Numbered from the stretch's first letter, positions 1 to 8,706 are shown. The stretch: DNA of 64,000 nt from Pseudomonas sp. JUb42 (GCF_024807945.1 NZ_JANUFD010000010.1:1-64000), one strand, 5' to 3'. Program-made: numbers and translations. Notes: generated from the sequence alone by a model not told the origin.

Positions 1-630
1 GGCCAGAAAGACACCGACTTGCTCGGCGGGGCAGGACCTACGACGCCCTGAGATAATTAGTCGTGATCAAAGGCACTGAAGACAGTTGCTCCTACAGGCA
101 TCGCCAACTCCTCCTCGTGTTGACCGCCTGACATCATCTCCCTCGCCTTATAGGGCATCTCCTACAGGCCCTCGTAGCAAATCCCCCTTCAAGATTAAGA
201 AAATTTCACCAATCAAAAGGTGCTTTTCCTACGCATTTTTTCGCTTTTTTTGTCTATTGAATGGCAAGGTTCAGGCAAAACCACGAAATCTCGCATACGC
301 TGAGAGTCAATGGATGATGTCCGCATGCCAGCGTCCGTCTCCGCTGCCACGTCAACCCGTGTCAAAGGCCGTTTTTTCAGCGCTGAAACAGATGACTTTG
401 GACATGCGCCAGTAAATACGGGCATTTGCGCTACAAAACAGGCAGAATTGGCACCGCCGTCAAGCCGATGACGCAAATCTCGGTGACAGGGAAATGACAA
501 GGGAATTTAATTAACCGTAGCAACGTCATACTGATGGACGCATTTGGATGCAGTCGGCAACAATCACCACGTAAAGGCAAACGCCAGCCTCTTGGTAGAG
601 GCATTTCAAGAGGCCATCAAGGAAAAGATT
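1..630. other. Intergenic region upstream of rsmE
   Basis: No convincing protein gene is seen here; open frames on both strands lack ribosome sites and recognisable domains. Visible items are two copies of CTCCTACAGGC (near 90 and 160), a T-rich stretch around 225-255, and a perfect 14-bp palindrome TTTCAGCGCTGAAA at 375-388. A minus-strand 26-codon frame (57-137) starts directly after a GAGGGAG tract but is too short to call. The right end presumably carries the rsmE promoter, although I cannot define its boxes. Confidence 0.5.
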
Positions 631-819
631 ATGTTGATACTCACCCGCAAAGTAGGCGAAAGCATAAACATTGGTGACGAGATCACCGTCACGATTCTTG
701 GCGTTCAAGGTCTTCAGGTACGCCTGGGAATCAATGCCCCGAAAAATGTTTCCGTGCATCGGGAAGAAATCTACAAGCGGATCCAGGCGGAACTCGCCCC
801 TCAGCAAGACCCACAATGA
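631..819 (+). CDS. rsmE: RsmE, CsrA-family translational regulator
   Basis: A 62-residue CsrA/RsmA family RNA-binding protein. It begins MLILTRKVGESINIGDEI and contains the conserved VHREEIYKRIQ helix, with family-normal length. The N-terminal KVGESINIGD is closer to RsmE of fluorescent pseudomonads than to RsmA (RVGETLMVGD). Such proteins bind GGA motifs in mRNA leaders and repress translation, and are titrated by RsmX/Y/Z RNAs in the Gac cascade. I chose the ATG at 631 because it follows AAGGAA and gives the canonical N-terminus; an in-frame upstream ATG at 544 would add 29 non-homologous residues. It is monocistronic, followed by a strong terminator. A candidate titrating sRNA is at 34564-34677. 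Confidence 0.96.
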   Translation: MLILTRKVGESINIGDEITVTILGVQGLQVRLGINAPKNVSVHREEIYKRIQAELAPQQDPQ

Positions 820-883
820 ATTTATAGCGTCACACGGCTTTTCGATGCCGACCTGCCACTTGCCCGTGGCGGGTCGCGGCCAG

Positions 884-911
884 ACGGCATCCAGTGGATG
901 CCGTTTTTTTT
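884..911 (+). terminator. Rho-independent terminator of rsmE
   Basis: A perfect 9-bp stem (ACGGCATCC / GGATGCCGT) with an AGT loop is followed by eight T residues. It lies 65 bases after the rsmE stop and just before the convergent DUF465 gene ends. Confidence 0.93.
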
Positions 912-927
912 CGCCCGCCGAACGACG

Positions 928-1167
928 TCAGGTCTGTTGCATGTGCTGCATGATGCCGTCCTTGATACGCAGGCGCTTCTCCTTGAGCCTGTTCAACTGC
1001 TCGTCGCTGACACTGCCTGCCGCTCCAGCCTCGGCTTTAAGGACTCCGGCATCAATTTCGTCGTAGTCGACCAACAGCTGATTGAGTTTCTTGTCAGCCT
1101 TGCTGCGCTCTGCAACCTGTTCCCGGGTAAATCCCAAGTCCTTGAATAAATCGTGCTTGACCGGCAT
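928..1167 (-). CDS. DUF465 (YdcH-like) small protein
   Basis: A 79-residue, highly charged, helical protein with the DUF465/YdcH pattern: MPVKHDLFKDLG at the start, then a Lys-rich coiled-coil-like segment ending with LKEKRLRIKDGIMQHM. The function of the family is unknown. The start at 1167 is supported by AGAGGTG eight bases upstream; a longer in-frame extension (to 1299) lacks such support and has unlikely composition. It is a single gene, downstream of the panE-like gene on the same strand and convergent with rsmE. Confidence 0.85.
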   Translation of the reverse strand: MPVKHDLFKDLGFTREQVAERSKADKKLNQLLVDYDEIDAGVLKAEAGAAGSVSDEQLNRLKEKRLRIKDGIMQHMQQT

Positions 1168-1243
1168 AGCTGGGCACCTCTCATAGGGACGTTGATAACG
1201 CTCTAAGCCTAGCAGCTGTAACTGCCGCAAAACCTGCCCGCGA

Positions 1244-2182
1244 TCAATGCCCCTCGCGCAGGCGGCGGGCCTCGTAGGAGCGCAGCTGCAAACAGACAAA
1301 ATCCAGTACGCTCAAGGCCGTTGCAGGCAGGCCCGGGGCAGCACGACGCGCGATCAGATCGCCCAGCACATGCTCAACCTCGATGGGCGCACCGCGTTCG
1401 ATATCGCGCAGCATCGACGCCGTCATTTTCGAGCCGGGTGTCGTCAGCATCGTCAGAAAACGCTGACGCACTTCAGGTCGCAGGGCATGCCCGGCCGCAT
1501 CGGCAATGCCGGCACATTCGTTGAGCAGGCGGATAACCGTAGCCTCGCCTCCCGCCGCCAGGACATCGCCGATACTGGCACGCATGGATCCGGTAATACC
1601 CGCGCCGGTGGCGATGAAACACCACTTCTCCCACATTTCCTGAACGATACGCAGGCTCAGGCTGGCATCGAAACCAGCGTCGGCCAGGGCCTCGGCCACT
1701 CGCAGGATGCGTGGAGTCGTGGCGCCATCCAGCTCGCCGAAGGACAACTGATTGGTATCGTTAAGGTGCAGGATTGCCCCGGACGCATCACGATCAAGAG
1801 AAATCAGGCACTGGCCACCCAGCACGTTGCTGCGGTCGAAGCGCTCGCTCAGGCGTTCGATATGCCCCATGCCGTTAAGCAATGGCAGAATCAGGGTCTC
1901 GGGACCGACCGCCGCTGCGAACGACTCCATGGCCGCGTCCAGATCATAAGATTTGCAGCTGAGCACAATCAGGTCATAGACGCCGCCCAGCATTTCAGTC
2001 AGCACATGGGGCGGTGACGGGTAGAGGATGTTGCCCAGTGGGCTGCGCACGACCAGCCCGTCGCGGTCGAGCTCTTCGGCACGCCCGGCGCGCACCAGAA
2101 AAGTCACATCACGCCCCGCCTCCAGCAGCCGCCCACCAAAATAGCCGCCAATGGCCCCCGCACCCACAATCAGAATTCGCAT
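1244..2182 (-). CDS. panE: 2-dehydropantoate 2-reductase (ketopantoate reductase family)
   Basis: 312 residues, ApbA/PanE family. The N-terminal NADPH-binding motif GAGAIGGYFGGRL is at residues 7-19, the catalytic-lysine segment MWEKWCF is at about 180, and the C-terminal helical domain carries the SMLRDIERGAPIEVEH motif typical of the family. The family reduces ketopantoate to pantoate for CoA synthesis, but pseudomonads carry several paralogues and the true substrate here is not certain. GGAGGGC precedes the ATG. The gene stands alone, after the FAD oxidoreductase and its terminator. Confidence 0.85.
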   Translation of the reverse strand: MRILIVGAGAIGGYFGGRLLEAGRDVTFLVRAGRAEELDRDGLVVRSPLGNILYPSPPHVLTEMLGGVYDLIVLSCKSYDLDAAMESFAAAVGPETLILPLLNGMGHIERLSERFDRSNVLGGQCLISLDRDASGAILHLNDTNQLSFGELDGATTPRILRVAEALADAGFDASLSLRIVQEMWEKWCFIATGAGITGSMRASIGDVLAAGGEATVIRLLNECAGIADAAGHALRPEVRQRFLTMLTTPGSKMTASMLRDIERGAPIEVEHVLGDLIARRAAPGLPATALSVLDFVCLQLRSYEARRLREGH

Positions 2183-2298
2183 TGCATCGCCCTCCAGTCA
2201 GTCCATAACGTTGCAGACTCAGGCCGAGCATAGTCAAAGCCCGGCACGCCAATAGAATGACGGCCATCATTGAAAATAAACCGCCCGCTGTCGAGAAC

Positions 2299-2330
2299 AA
2301 AAAAATCCCGGACAGCCAAAGGCTGCCGGG
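2299..2330 (-). terminator. Rho-independent terminator of the FAD oxidoreductase gene
   Basis: On the minus strand CCCGGCAGCC-TTT-GGCTGTCCGGG forms a 10-bp stem with one bulged base, followed by seven T residues. It lies 27 bases after the stop of the gene ending at 2358. Confidence 0.92.
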
Positions 2331-2357
2331 AAAAGGCAAGCAAGCCCTGGAGGGGAA

Positions 2358-3773
2358 TCAGGCCTTGATGCCAGCGAAGCCGGGGAACAGGAACGGCAGG
2401 CCGTTTTCCAGGCGTTCGACCAGATTGGGCGCGGCCACATCGATCTCTCTGGACTTGTAACGCAGGCGCTCAAGCACCGCCTCGATCACCGCACGACTGG
2501 CATCGTGGTGGAACTGCCAGACGCCGTAGATACGGCCATCGAACGATGCTTCGCTACCCAACGACGGATCCACTCCCAGACCGGCCCCCAGGCCGAACAG
2601 ATGAAGGCCGTGCAGACGCAGGCCGTGCTCATCAATCGGGCAGCCACCGGGATCAGAATCCAGCCCGCCCTTCGCCTCGCGCAGGCTGATCATGGATCCA
2701 TCGCGGCGCATCAAGACCGGCAGGCGCGGTTGATAGCCGGTGCATTGCACCACCATGCAGGAATCAGCCAAGGCCTGTTGCACCGCCTCCCGGTCCTCGC
2801 GAGTCGACAGCAGGCGCACGCTTACCCCGGTATTGCCGACCCGCCCGCGTTCCACCGCCGCGCGCCCCACATCCCGGGCGCGATAACGCAGACCGCCGGA
2901 GCGGTTTATCCGCCCCGTCACCGGGCAGACATCCTGCTGCGGGTTGAACACGTAGCCCGACTGCCGTGCCTCTTCGGCGCTTTCATAGAACAGGCGGATG
3001 GGCGATCGATGCACCAGATTGAGGGTCTTGAGCCCGGCAAATTCCAGGGCATCAGCGAGGTTCTCAAGCATCGAGAATGCACTGTGAGAGCCGCCGACCA
3101 ACGTAATGCCCTTGTCACTGGCCAGGGCGTCGGCGAACTGCTGGCGCAGTTGCACCGAATTCATCCGTAACAGCCGGTCGGCACTGTGGATGCTTGCCGA
3201 GGGCGGAACATACAAGCCCTGATCGGCCAGACCGTCGAGCAAATATTGCGAGTCCTGGCGGCCACCGAGATTAAGCACCAGAGTACGGCTGCGAATGCAG
3301 TGAAGATGCCCCTCGTGCTCGACCCAGACCTCGTAACCCTCGCTGTCGGCCACCACTTGGGTAATGGTGCTGCTGTGCCACAGCTTGACCCCGTAGTGAT
3401 TGACGATATGTTCGAAAAACAGGCTCGAAGCCTCAGTCAGCAACTGACCAATATCGGGTAGCGGCAATGCGCTTTGTGCCTGATAGCGGACGCGCCAGTA
3501 AGCCAGCGCGCCCTCCAATGGTTCGAAAATCTCTCGCAATGCCGGGTGGCGCAGGCAGTCGAGAAAGACATCGCCCACTGAGTTGGCGGTGATCCGGTAA
3601 TCCCCAAGGCAACCCGCGCCAGGCGTCGGGCTGCTGTCAACAATGATCAGGCCATCGCGCGCCAGTGCCGCCAATGTCCCGCTTTTCAGGGCATTGAACA
3701 GCAACCCCATACCCGCTGGCCCTGCGCCGCCGACCACGCAGCCACACTCGATTCCCATGGATTCTGTAAACAT
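2358..3773 (-). CDS. FAD/NAD(P)-binding oxidoreductase, N-hydroxylase-like
   Basis: 471 residues. A Rossmann FAD motif GGAGPAGMGLL lies at about residues 16-26. A second nucleotide motif GGSHSAFSMLENLADALE near the middle resembles the GGGQSA NADPH site of ornithine/lysine N-hydroxylases. A late CTGYQPRLPVL resembles their ATGY motif. I therefore read it as a class B-like flavin monooxygenase or oxidoreductase; the substrate is unknown. AGGGAG precedes the ATG at 3773, and a clean terminator follows. It sits on the same strand as the ammonia-lyase homologue but 655 bases away, so co-function is possible but unproven. There is no signal peptide. Confidence 0.75.
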   Translation of the reverse strand: MFTESMGIECGCVVGGAGPAGMGLLFNALKSGTLAALARDGLIIVDSSPTPGAGCLGDYRITANSVGDVFLDCLRHPALREIFEPLEGALAYWRVRYQAQSALPLPDIGQLLTEASSLFFEHIVNHYGVKLWHSSTITQVVADSEGYEVWVEHEGHLHCIRSRTLVLNLGGRQDSQYLLDGLADQGLYVPPSASIHSADRLLRMNSVQLRQQFADALASDKGITLVGGSHSAFSMLENLADALEFAGLKTLNLVHRSPIRLFYESAEEARQSGYVFNPQQDVCPVTGRINRSGGLRYRARDVGRAAVERGRVGNTGVSVRLLSTREDREAVQQALADSCMVVQCTGYQPRLPVLMRRDGSMISLREAKGGLDSDPGGCPIDEHGLRLHGLHLFGLGAGLGVDPSLGSEASFDGRIYGVWQFHHDASRAVIEAVLERLRYKSREIDVAAPNLVERLENGLPFLFPGFAGIKA

Positions 3774-4428
3774 GATGAAACTCCCTAATTTTGGATCGAC
3801 AAACGGAGACCGTCCGACGTCAATCTGGAAAGTCCATCAAGCAGGAAACGCACAAGTGCAATGAAAAGCAGGCAAGGCCAGCCACCGGCAACGCTACCGC
3901 CCGGCGTGAACATGGAGTTATGGAGGTGAAACGAAGGTGATGAAACGCTGGGGCAGATACAGGCTCACCGATGACGCGGATGGCGTCGCCCCCACTGCTG
4001 CGGGAAGCCGGACAGAAAGTAGTCAAGCAAAAAACTAAAACAGATAATTTCAAAAAGTCGGGAAAGTGTCAAATTTATGCATGACACCTAATTATCTAAT
4101 TCAGATTTAATAAATACATGTTTTAAAAAGAAAAATAATTTTGACGCCAGACGAAGAACAATCGACCCGGGAATTATATTTTTTTATATCGAATCTGCCA
4201 GAGGTGCGAACAATCTTGTGGGAGATCCCCGCCGTCATCCACGCCGCGCTATCGCGCAGCAAACATTAACCGGGGCAGGGAGAAAATCTTGTGGGAGCGA
4301 ATTCATTCGCGAAGAGGCCGCTATATTCGACGGATCTTCATCGCCTGGCATACCGATTTCGCGAATGAATTCGCTCCCACAATGCACTCCCTCAGAGCAC
4401 CGTTGATTCAGGAGATTGTGCGCAAAGC
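3774..4428. other. Intergenic region between lyase homologue and FAD gene
   Basis: No gene is seen. Bases 3895-4025 are GC-rich with several complementary stretches and would be the distant leader of the minus-strand FAD gene. Bases 4030-4200 are strikingly AT-rich compared with the rest of the window and probably hold that gene's promoter. A 90-bp REP doublet occupies 4291-4380. Confidence 0.55.
4291..4380. repeat. REP doublet (REPIN), GAATTCATTCGCGAA type
   Basis: A 90-bp imperfect palindrome: left arm GTGGGAGCGAATTCATTCG, right arm its inverse ending in CTCCCAC. The interior (CGCCTGGCATACC) is shared with the other copies in this window. It lies 48 bases past the stop of the lyase homologue. 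Confidence 0.93.
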
Positions 4429-5955
4429 CTACGCCACCAACTGCAATTGCCCCGCATCAGCAATTGCCTGTGGCGTCTGCTGTTGAATAAACCGCGCCGC
4501 ATCAGCCATATCCCGGCCCAATGGACGGTCATCGGCGTAGCGCGCAATCTCCTCGCGCAGGCGCAGATACAAGGCGCTAGTGCGGGGTGCTGCGGGGAGT
4601 TCTGAGTCCAGCAGGTCATAGCTCTGGCAGGCCGCGAGCAGTTCGATGGCGAGGATCATCTGCAGATTCTCGGCGATCGTCTGGGCCTTGAGCACGGCCG
4701 GGGTGGCGTGGCACAGGGTGTCTTCCTGCAGGCCCGAGGTAATGCCACCATCGAGGCTGGCAGGCGCCGCCAGACGACGGTTCTGCGCCACCAGGGAAAC
4801 CGCCGTGTACTGCGCGATCATGAACCCCGACTCCACACCACTGGCCCCTGCCAGGAAGGCCGGCAGGTTATTGACCAGCGGATTGACCATACGATCAAGC
4901 CGGCGCTCAGAAATCGACGCCAGTTCGGCCAGGGCAATCCCTAGCTGATCCATCGCCAGGCCCATGGCCGCGCCGACCGCGTGGGCCTCGGAGTAGATCT
5001 GCGGATCGTCGGCAGTACCGCAGATCATCGGGTTGTCGGTGACGCAGGTCAGCTCGCGCTCGACCACCGCCGCCACCTGCTCATGACTGTCACGTACCGC
5101 GCCGTGGACATGGGGAATGCTGCGCAGGCTCAAGGCATCCTGGGTCTGCCGCCCACTGGCGGCGGCGAGAATGGCCGAGCCGTCGAGCCAGGCGGTCAGG
5201 TCATGGGCGACCTTGAGCAAGCCCTTGGAGGGGCGCAACGCCATGGGCACCGGATCGAAGGCGCGCAACTGGCAGCGCTGGGTTTCGAAGCTCATGGCCG
5301 AGATCGCATCGGCCCAGTCCATCAGCCGCTCGGCCTGATCCAGCAACAGGCAGGCCATGCCGGTAACACAAGGCGTGCCATTGACCAGACACAGCCCTTC
5401 CTTGGCCTCCAGCACCAGTGGCGTCAGCCCCAGTCGCTGCAGGGCCGCTGCCGCCGACAGGCACTCGCCGTCGAGCAGGCACTCACCGTGACCAATCAGC
5501 GCCAGGCTGATATGAGCCATATGACTCAGATAACCCACCGATCCCTGCCCCGGCACCACGGGCGTGCAACCGCTGTTGAGCAGCGTGACCAGGCGCTCCA
5601 CCACCACCAGGCGCAGGCCGGAATAGCCATGGGCGAAATTGTTGATCGCAGCCGCCATCACCGCCCGGGTCTGGGCCACGCTCAGGGGTTGACCAACGCC
5701 CACCGCATGACTCATCAGAATATTGTGCGACAACGCGCTTTGCAGGGCGGGCGGCACCACGGTATTGGCCAGGGCGCCGACCCCGGTATTGACGCCATAG
5801 GCGCGGATATTTTTCTCCACCACCGAACGGACGATGGCATGGGCAGCCTCGATGCGCTCCCGGGCCGCCGGAGCCAATTCCAGCACGGCCTGGGCGCTGG
5901 CAATACTGACGACCTGGGCCCGTGAAAGCGAGTGTTCGAGGATGACGCGATTCAT
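4429..5955 (-). CDS. Histidine/aromatic ammonia-lyase homologue lacking the MIO triad
   Basis: 508 residues, of HutH/PAL fold by clear similarity: AYGVNTGVGALAN (52-64), EAKEGLCLVNGTP (183-195), QDALSLRSIPHVHG (272-285) and LQED (409-412). True lyases have GSVGASGDLAPL, where Ala-Ser-Gly cyclises to the MIO electrophile (residues 142-144 in Pseudomonas HutH). Here the sequence reads GSVGYLSHMAH (138-148), so the three residues are deleted. The Tyr of QDxYSLR is Leu, and the GNFHG segment is not recognisable. The frame is intact, with no stops, so this is a diverged family member rather than a pseudogene. The start at 5955 follows AGGAG; an upstream in-frame codon at 5991 lacks it. A divergent LysR gene lies 111 bases away. 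Histidase activity should not be assumed. Confidence 0.85.
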   Translation of the reverse strand: MNRVILEHSLSRAQVVSIASAQAVLELAPAARERIEAAHAIVRSVVEKNIRAYGVNTGVGALANTVVPPALQSALSHNILMSHAVGVGQPLSVAQTRAVMAAAINNFAHGYSGLRLVVVERLVTLLNSGCTPVVPGQGSVGYLSHMAHISLALIGHGECLLDGECLSAAAALQRLGLTPLVLEAKEGLCLVNGTPCVTGMACLLLDQAERLMDWADAISAMSFETQRCQLRAFDPVPMALRPSKGLLKVAHDLTAWLDGSAILAAASGRQTQDALSLRSIPHVHGAVRDSHEQVAAVVERELTCVTDNPMICGTADDPQIYSEAHAVGAAMGLAMDQLGIALAELASISERRLDRMVNPLVNNLPAFLAGASGVESGFMIAQYTAVSLVAQNRRLAAPASLDGGITSGLQEDTLCHATPAVLKAQTIAENLQMILAIELLAACQSYDLLDSELPAAPRTSALYLRLREEIARYADDRPLGRDMADAARFIQQQTPQAIADAGQLQLVA

Positions 5956-6066
5956 TGCCGGAACTCCTGAAGGTGAAGTGCGCCGATCCATGCGCTCAGA
6001 AGCATAGGTCGACAGATGCGATTACGTTAAGCTGCGGCGACACTTGCGTAAACGCGGTAATTTCTC

Positions 6067-7005
6067 ATGCGATCCATGATCGAAACGCATACATTGGATA
6101 ATCCCGACTTCCCCCGTCGGCGCCTGCCCCTGTTGGCCCTGGAAGTGTTCGCCAGCGCCGCCCGCTGCGGCACGTTCAGCCGTGCTGCCAAGGAGCTGTT
6201 CGTCACCCAGAGCGCGGTCAGTCGGCAGATCCAGCAACTGGAAGAACATCTGGGCGTGATCCTGTTTATCCGCCACAAGACCGGGCTGCGCCTGACCCCG
6301 GAAGCGGAAGCCTTGCTGCCGGTGGTAGATGAAGCCTTCGGCCGCGTGGTCCAGGCCTGCAACAGCCTGCGCAGTGCCGGCCAGGTACTGACCCTGCGCA
6401 TGCCACCGACCATCGCCACCCGCTGGTTTTTGCCGCTGCTGCCGGACTGGCGCAGCGTGATGCCGGATGTCGACGTGCGGGTAACCACCTATGACTCCTG
6501 GGAGCCGCACTTCGAAGACACCGACGTCGATGCCGCCATTATTCAAGGCCGTGGTGACTGGAAAAACCTCGAAGCCATCGCCCTGATGCCCGAGCGCCTG
6601 ACCCCGGTGTGCTCGCCGGAAATCGCCCGCCGCCTGCATCACCCCGAAGACCTCAGGAGCCTGGCGCTGTTGCACTGCATTCCCCTGCACGGCTGGAGCC
6701 GCTGGCTGGAAAGCGCCGGGGTCAAGGGTATCGCCGCCCATCGCGGGCAACGCTTCGATACCCTGGAACTGGCCCTGTCTGCGGCGACCCGCGGCCAGGG
6801 CGTTGCCCTCGGTGATATCAACCTGATCCGCGAAAGCCTCAATGACGGCGTACTGGTGGCGCCGTTCGACATCGAACTGAGTCAAGGCATGGCGTATTAC
6901 CTGGTCTACCCGCCGCAACGGGCGCAGTTGCCGAAAATCCGCGCGCTGCGCGAATGGCTGACCGGCGCACTGGAACCGACCGTTCGTAGCGATGGATCGA
7001 ACTAA
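6067..7005 (+). CDS. LysR-family regulator (GcvA-like), divergent from lyase homologue
   Basis: 312 residues. The N-terminal winged helix is at about residues 15-75, with the pattern LALEVFASAARCGTFSRAAKELFVTQSAVSR split over the recognition helix, followed by a periplasmic-binding-protein-like effector domain ending in REWL. The Arg/Leu-rich LPLLALEVF start is typical of the GcvA/AmpR subgroup. It is transcribed away from the lyase homologue from a 111-base shared region, so local control of that gene is the natural guess. No strong ribosome site is visible; the ATG at 6076 is an alternative start. Confidence 0.9.
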   Translation: MRSMIETHTLDNPDFPRRRLPLLALEVFASAARCGTFSRAAKELFVTQSAVSRQIQQLEEHLGVILFIRHKTGLRLTPEAEALLPVVDEAFGRVVQACNSLRSAGQVLTLRMPPTIATRWFLPLLPDWRSVMPDVDVRVTTYDSWEPHFEDTDVDAAIIQGRGDWKNLEAIALMPERLTPVCSPEIARRLHHPEDLRSLALLHCIPLHGWSRWLESAGVKGIAAHRGQRFDTLELALSAATRGQGVALGDINLIRESLNDGVLVAPFDIELSQGMAYYLVYPPQRAQLPKIRALREWLTGALEPTVRSDGSN

Positions 7006-7075
7006 AGCGACAGCCATTGCCTCCATGTTCCGTAACCCGTGAAAAAACCGGTAAATGGAAACCGAGGCAATCCAA

Positions 7076-7390
7076 ATGAATGTAGAAAAAGATGCCCGCA
7101 GTGGCATCGCCGAAATCGATTATTCGCGCGACACCCTGTTCGGGCCGATCCCCATGCAGGCCACTTGCCGGGTCAGGCTGGTCAATGTCGAGCGCGATGG
7201 CGAAGAGTTACGCGAGTTGACCATTGTTGGCGACCTGCCTGATGGCCTGGGCAAGTCCATGGTCATTCGCGTTGCACTGGAGGGGAAGATTGAAGCAGGG
7301 CCTATCGAACGACAGGATTCGTTAAATGACGCCGAGCCGCATGAGTTCAGGATATTGTTCAAAAACGAACGCAAACGCTCAATGCATTGA
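7076..7390 (+). CDS. Hypothetical protein
   Basis: 104 residues, mostly beta-strand-like with alternating hydrophobic residues and no transmembrane segment or known motif. I place the start at the ATG at 7076, preceded by CGAGGCAATCC, rather than the in-frame ATG at 7055, which has only an A-rich stretch upstream. It follows the LysR gene by 70 bases on the same strand and may be cotranscribed. I do not recognise the family. Confidence 0.6.
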   Translation: MNVEKDARSGIAEIDYSRDTLFGPIPMQATCRVRLVNVERDGEELRELTIVGDLPDGLGKSMVIRVALEGKIEAGPIERQDSLNDAEPHEFRILFKNERKRSMH

Positions 7391-7565
7391 GTTGTTCCAT
7401 TATCGTTTTGAAACAATTACACATAGTTTCGGGCGACGGCCAAGTTGTCCGATAACTGTTGTTTAATCGTTATGTTTAATTAGAAGCGCGCACGAACAAA
7501 AACGAATAACCGCGACCTCTCTCGTCAACGACTTGAGAAGCGGCGGTTATGTAGTCAGCAAGGGC

Positions 7566-7835
7566 TCAACGGCGTGCGTTGGCCCGCAAGGCGCTGTGTT
7601 GGGTATGGGCCAGATCATAGCGCAGCTCCGCTACCAGTTCAGAGATATCCCGGCTGGTATTGAGCCTGTCGAGGGAAATGCCAGTGACCAGCAATTCACC
7701 CTGATCGCCTTGCGGATCAAGGATTTGCACGGTCATCGAGTTGTCTGCAGCGATATTGCAGGTACAGCGTAAAGGCAGAAAAGCCTGCTCGATGATACTG
7801 CGCAGTTCGAGCGGGGAAAGTCGATAAGCAATCAT
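7566..7835 (-). CDS. DUF1652 family protein
   Basis: 89 residues with the DUF1652 pattern common in Pseudomonas: LSPLELRSIIEQAFLPLRC near the start, a central LLVTGISL, and a final ELVAELRYDLAH. The function is unknown. The ATG at 7835 has GGAG nine bases upstream; the ATG at 7841 is three bases from the same GGAG and so less likely. Downstream, 7507-7549 can form a TAACCGC/GCGGTTA stem followed on the minus strand by a T-rich tract, a possible terminator. Confidence 0.82.
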   Translation of the reverse strand: MIAYRLSPLELRSIIEQAFLPLRCTCNIAADNSMTVQILDPQGDQGELLVTGISLDRLNTSRDISELVAELRYDLAHTQHSALRANARR

Positions 7836-8220
7836 TGCCATGTTCTCCAGAAATCCTGTGTAGCTGCCATGCACAACTCGCCAGCCTGTGACTAAACCTT
7901 TTTATAGCAAAGACGAATGGGCATAAATTATTCGTCAAATAAATACCGCCGAAGAATCGGCCAGTTAACGAACTAATAAACTTATACCCTAGGCCCTGAC
8001 AACTCGCAACTTCCGCAAAAAAAGAATAACGCCCATAACTAAAGAGCGGGGTTCAAAAAAACCGGCAGAATCGATTCATCGCGCGGTTAATCCACAATAA
8101 CAGTGGAAAAACTCGCAGTTTCAGGCAGAAAAACAACTCGCCGCACAGGCCTGCGACCAGACGTCACACCCTGTGCGGCGATCAGCGTATGAGCTGTTTT
8201 CCTGACAGAACGGTCAGCGT
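7836..8220. other. Intergenic region with long-loop inverted repeat
   Basis: No gene is seen. The left half is AT-rich and likely holds the promoter of the DUF1652 gene. An 11-bp inverted repeat CGCCGCACAGG / CCTGTGCGGCG at 8139-8149 and 8170-8180, followed on the minus strand by GAGTTGTTTTTC, may terminate the GNAT gene. Confidence 0.45.
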
Positions 8221-8706
8221 CTAGACGGCTTCCGGACGCTTGAGACGCAAATGAATCAGCGCCACCCGCGCACCGCGCTTGTCGCGCTTCTCTTCCACGG
8301 CAAATGGCTTGAAGCCCAGACGCGGATAAAACAGCAGGCCTGGCACATTGTGGTTGTAGCAGGATGCGGTCAGTTCCTTAGCTTCGTGCTTGTCGAACGC
8401 CAGGTCAGTCATGCAGCCGATCAGGTAACCGCCCACGCCCTTGCCGCGCGCTTCCGGGGCGATGATCACGTTGCCCAGGGAACAACGGCCACGAAAATGC
8501 GCCAGGGAAAAGTTGGCATAACCGACTACTTCGCCATTGAGCTCGACCACGGTGGAGTCGGAGCGCTCCTCCAGGGCATCATTCAATTGCACTGCCGTGA
8601 GCGGCCACGTCGCCCGGGGGAACATATAAAACAGCTCATCAGCGTTCTGCGGCAAGGCACATACAGCGGGGATGTCTTTTTCTTCCAGGGGACGGTGCAG
8701 GAACAT
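8221..8706 (-). CDS. GNAT-family N-acetyltransferase
   Basis: 161 residues. The acetyl-CoA-binding motif A is visible as VIIAPEARGKGVGGYLI at about residues 80-96, followed by a late NVPGLLFYPRLGF motif B region. The acceptor substrate cannot be inferred. AGGATCC sits nine bases before the ATG. It is a single gene next to, and on the same strand as, a LysR gene with a 104-base gap. Confidence 0.88.
   Translation of the reverse strand: MFLHRPLEEKDIPAVCALPQNADELFYMFPRATWPLTAVQLNDALEERSDSTVVELNGEVVGYANFSLAHFRGRCSLGNVIIAPEARGKGVGGYLIGCMTDLAFDKHEAKELTASCYNHNVPGLLFYPRLGFKPFAVEEKRDKRGARVALIHLRLKRPEAV

Noticed and set aside
213..500. Minus-strand 95-codon frame near the left end
   Set aside because: No ribosome site, atypical composition and no recognisable motif.
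3895..4025. Resemblance to a cobalamin riboswitch on the plus strand (CCCCCACTG...GGGAAG)
   Set aside because: The conserved boxes are in the wrong order, the 3' core is missing, and no plus-strand gene follows.
4429..5955. Calling the lyase homologue hutH with histidase activity
   Set aside because: The MIO triad and two active-site motifs are absent, and no other hut genes are in the window.
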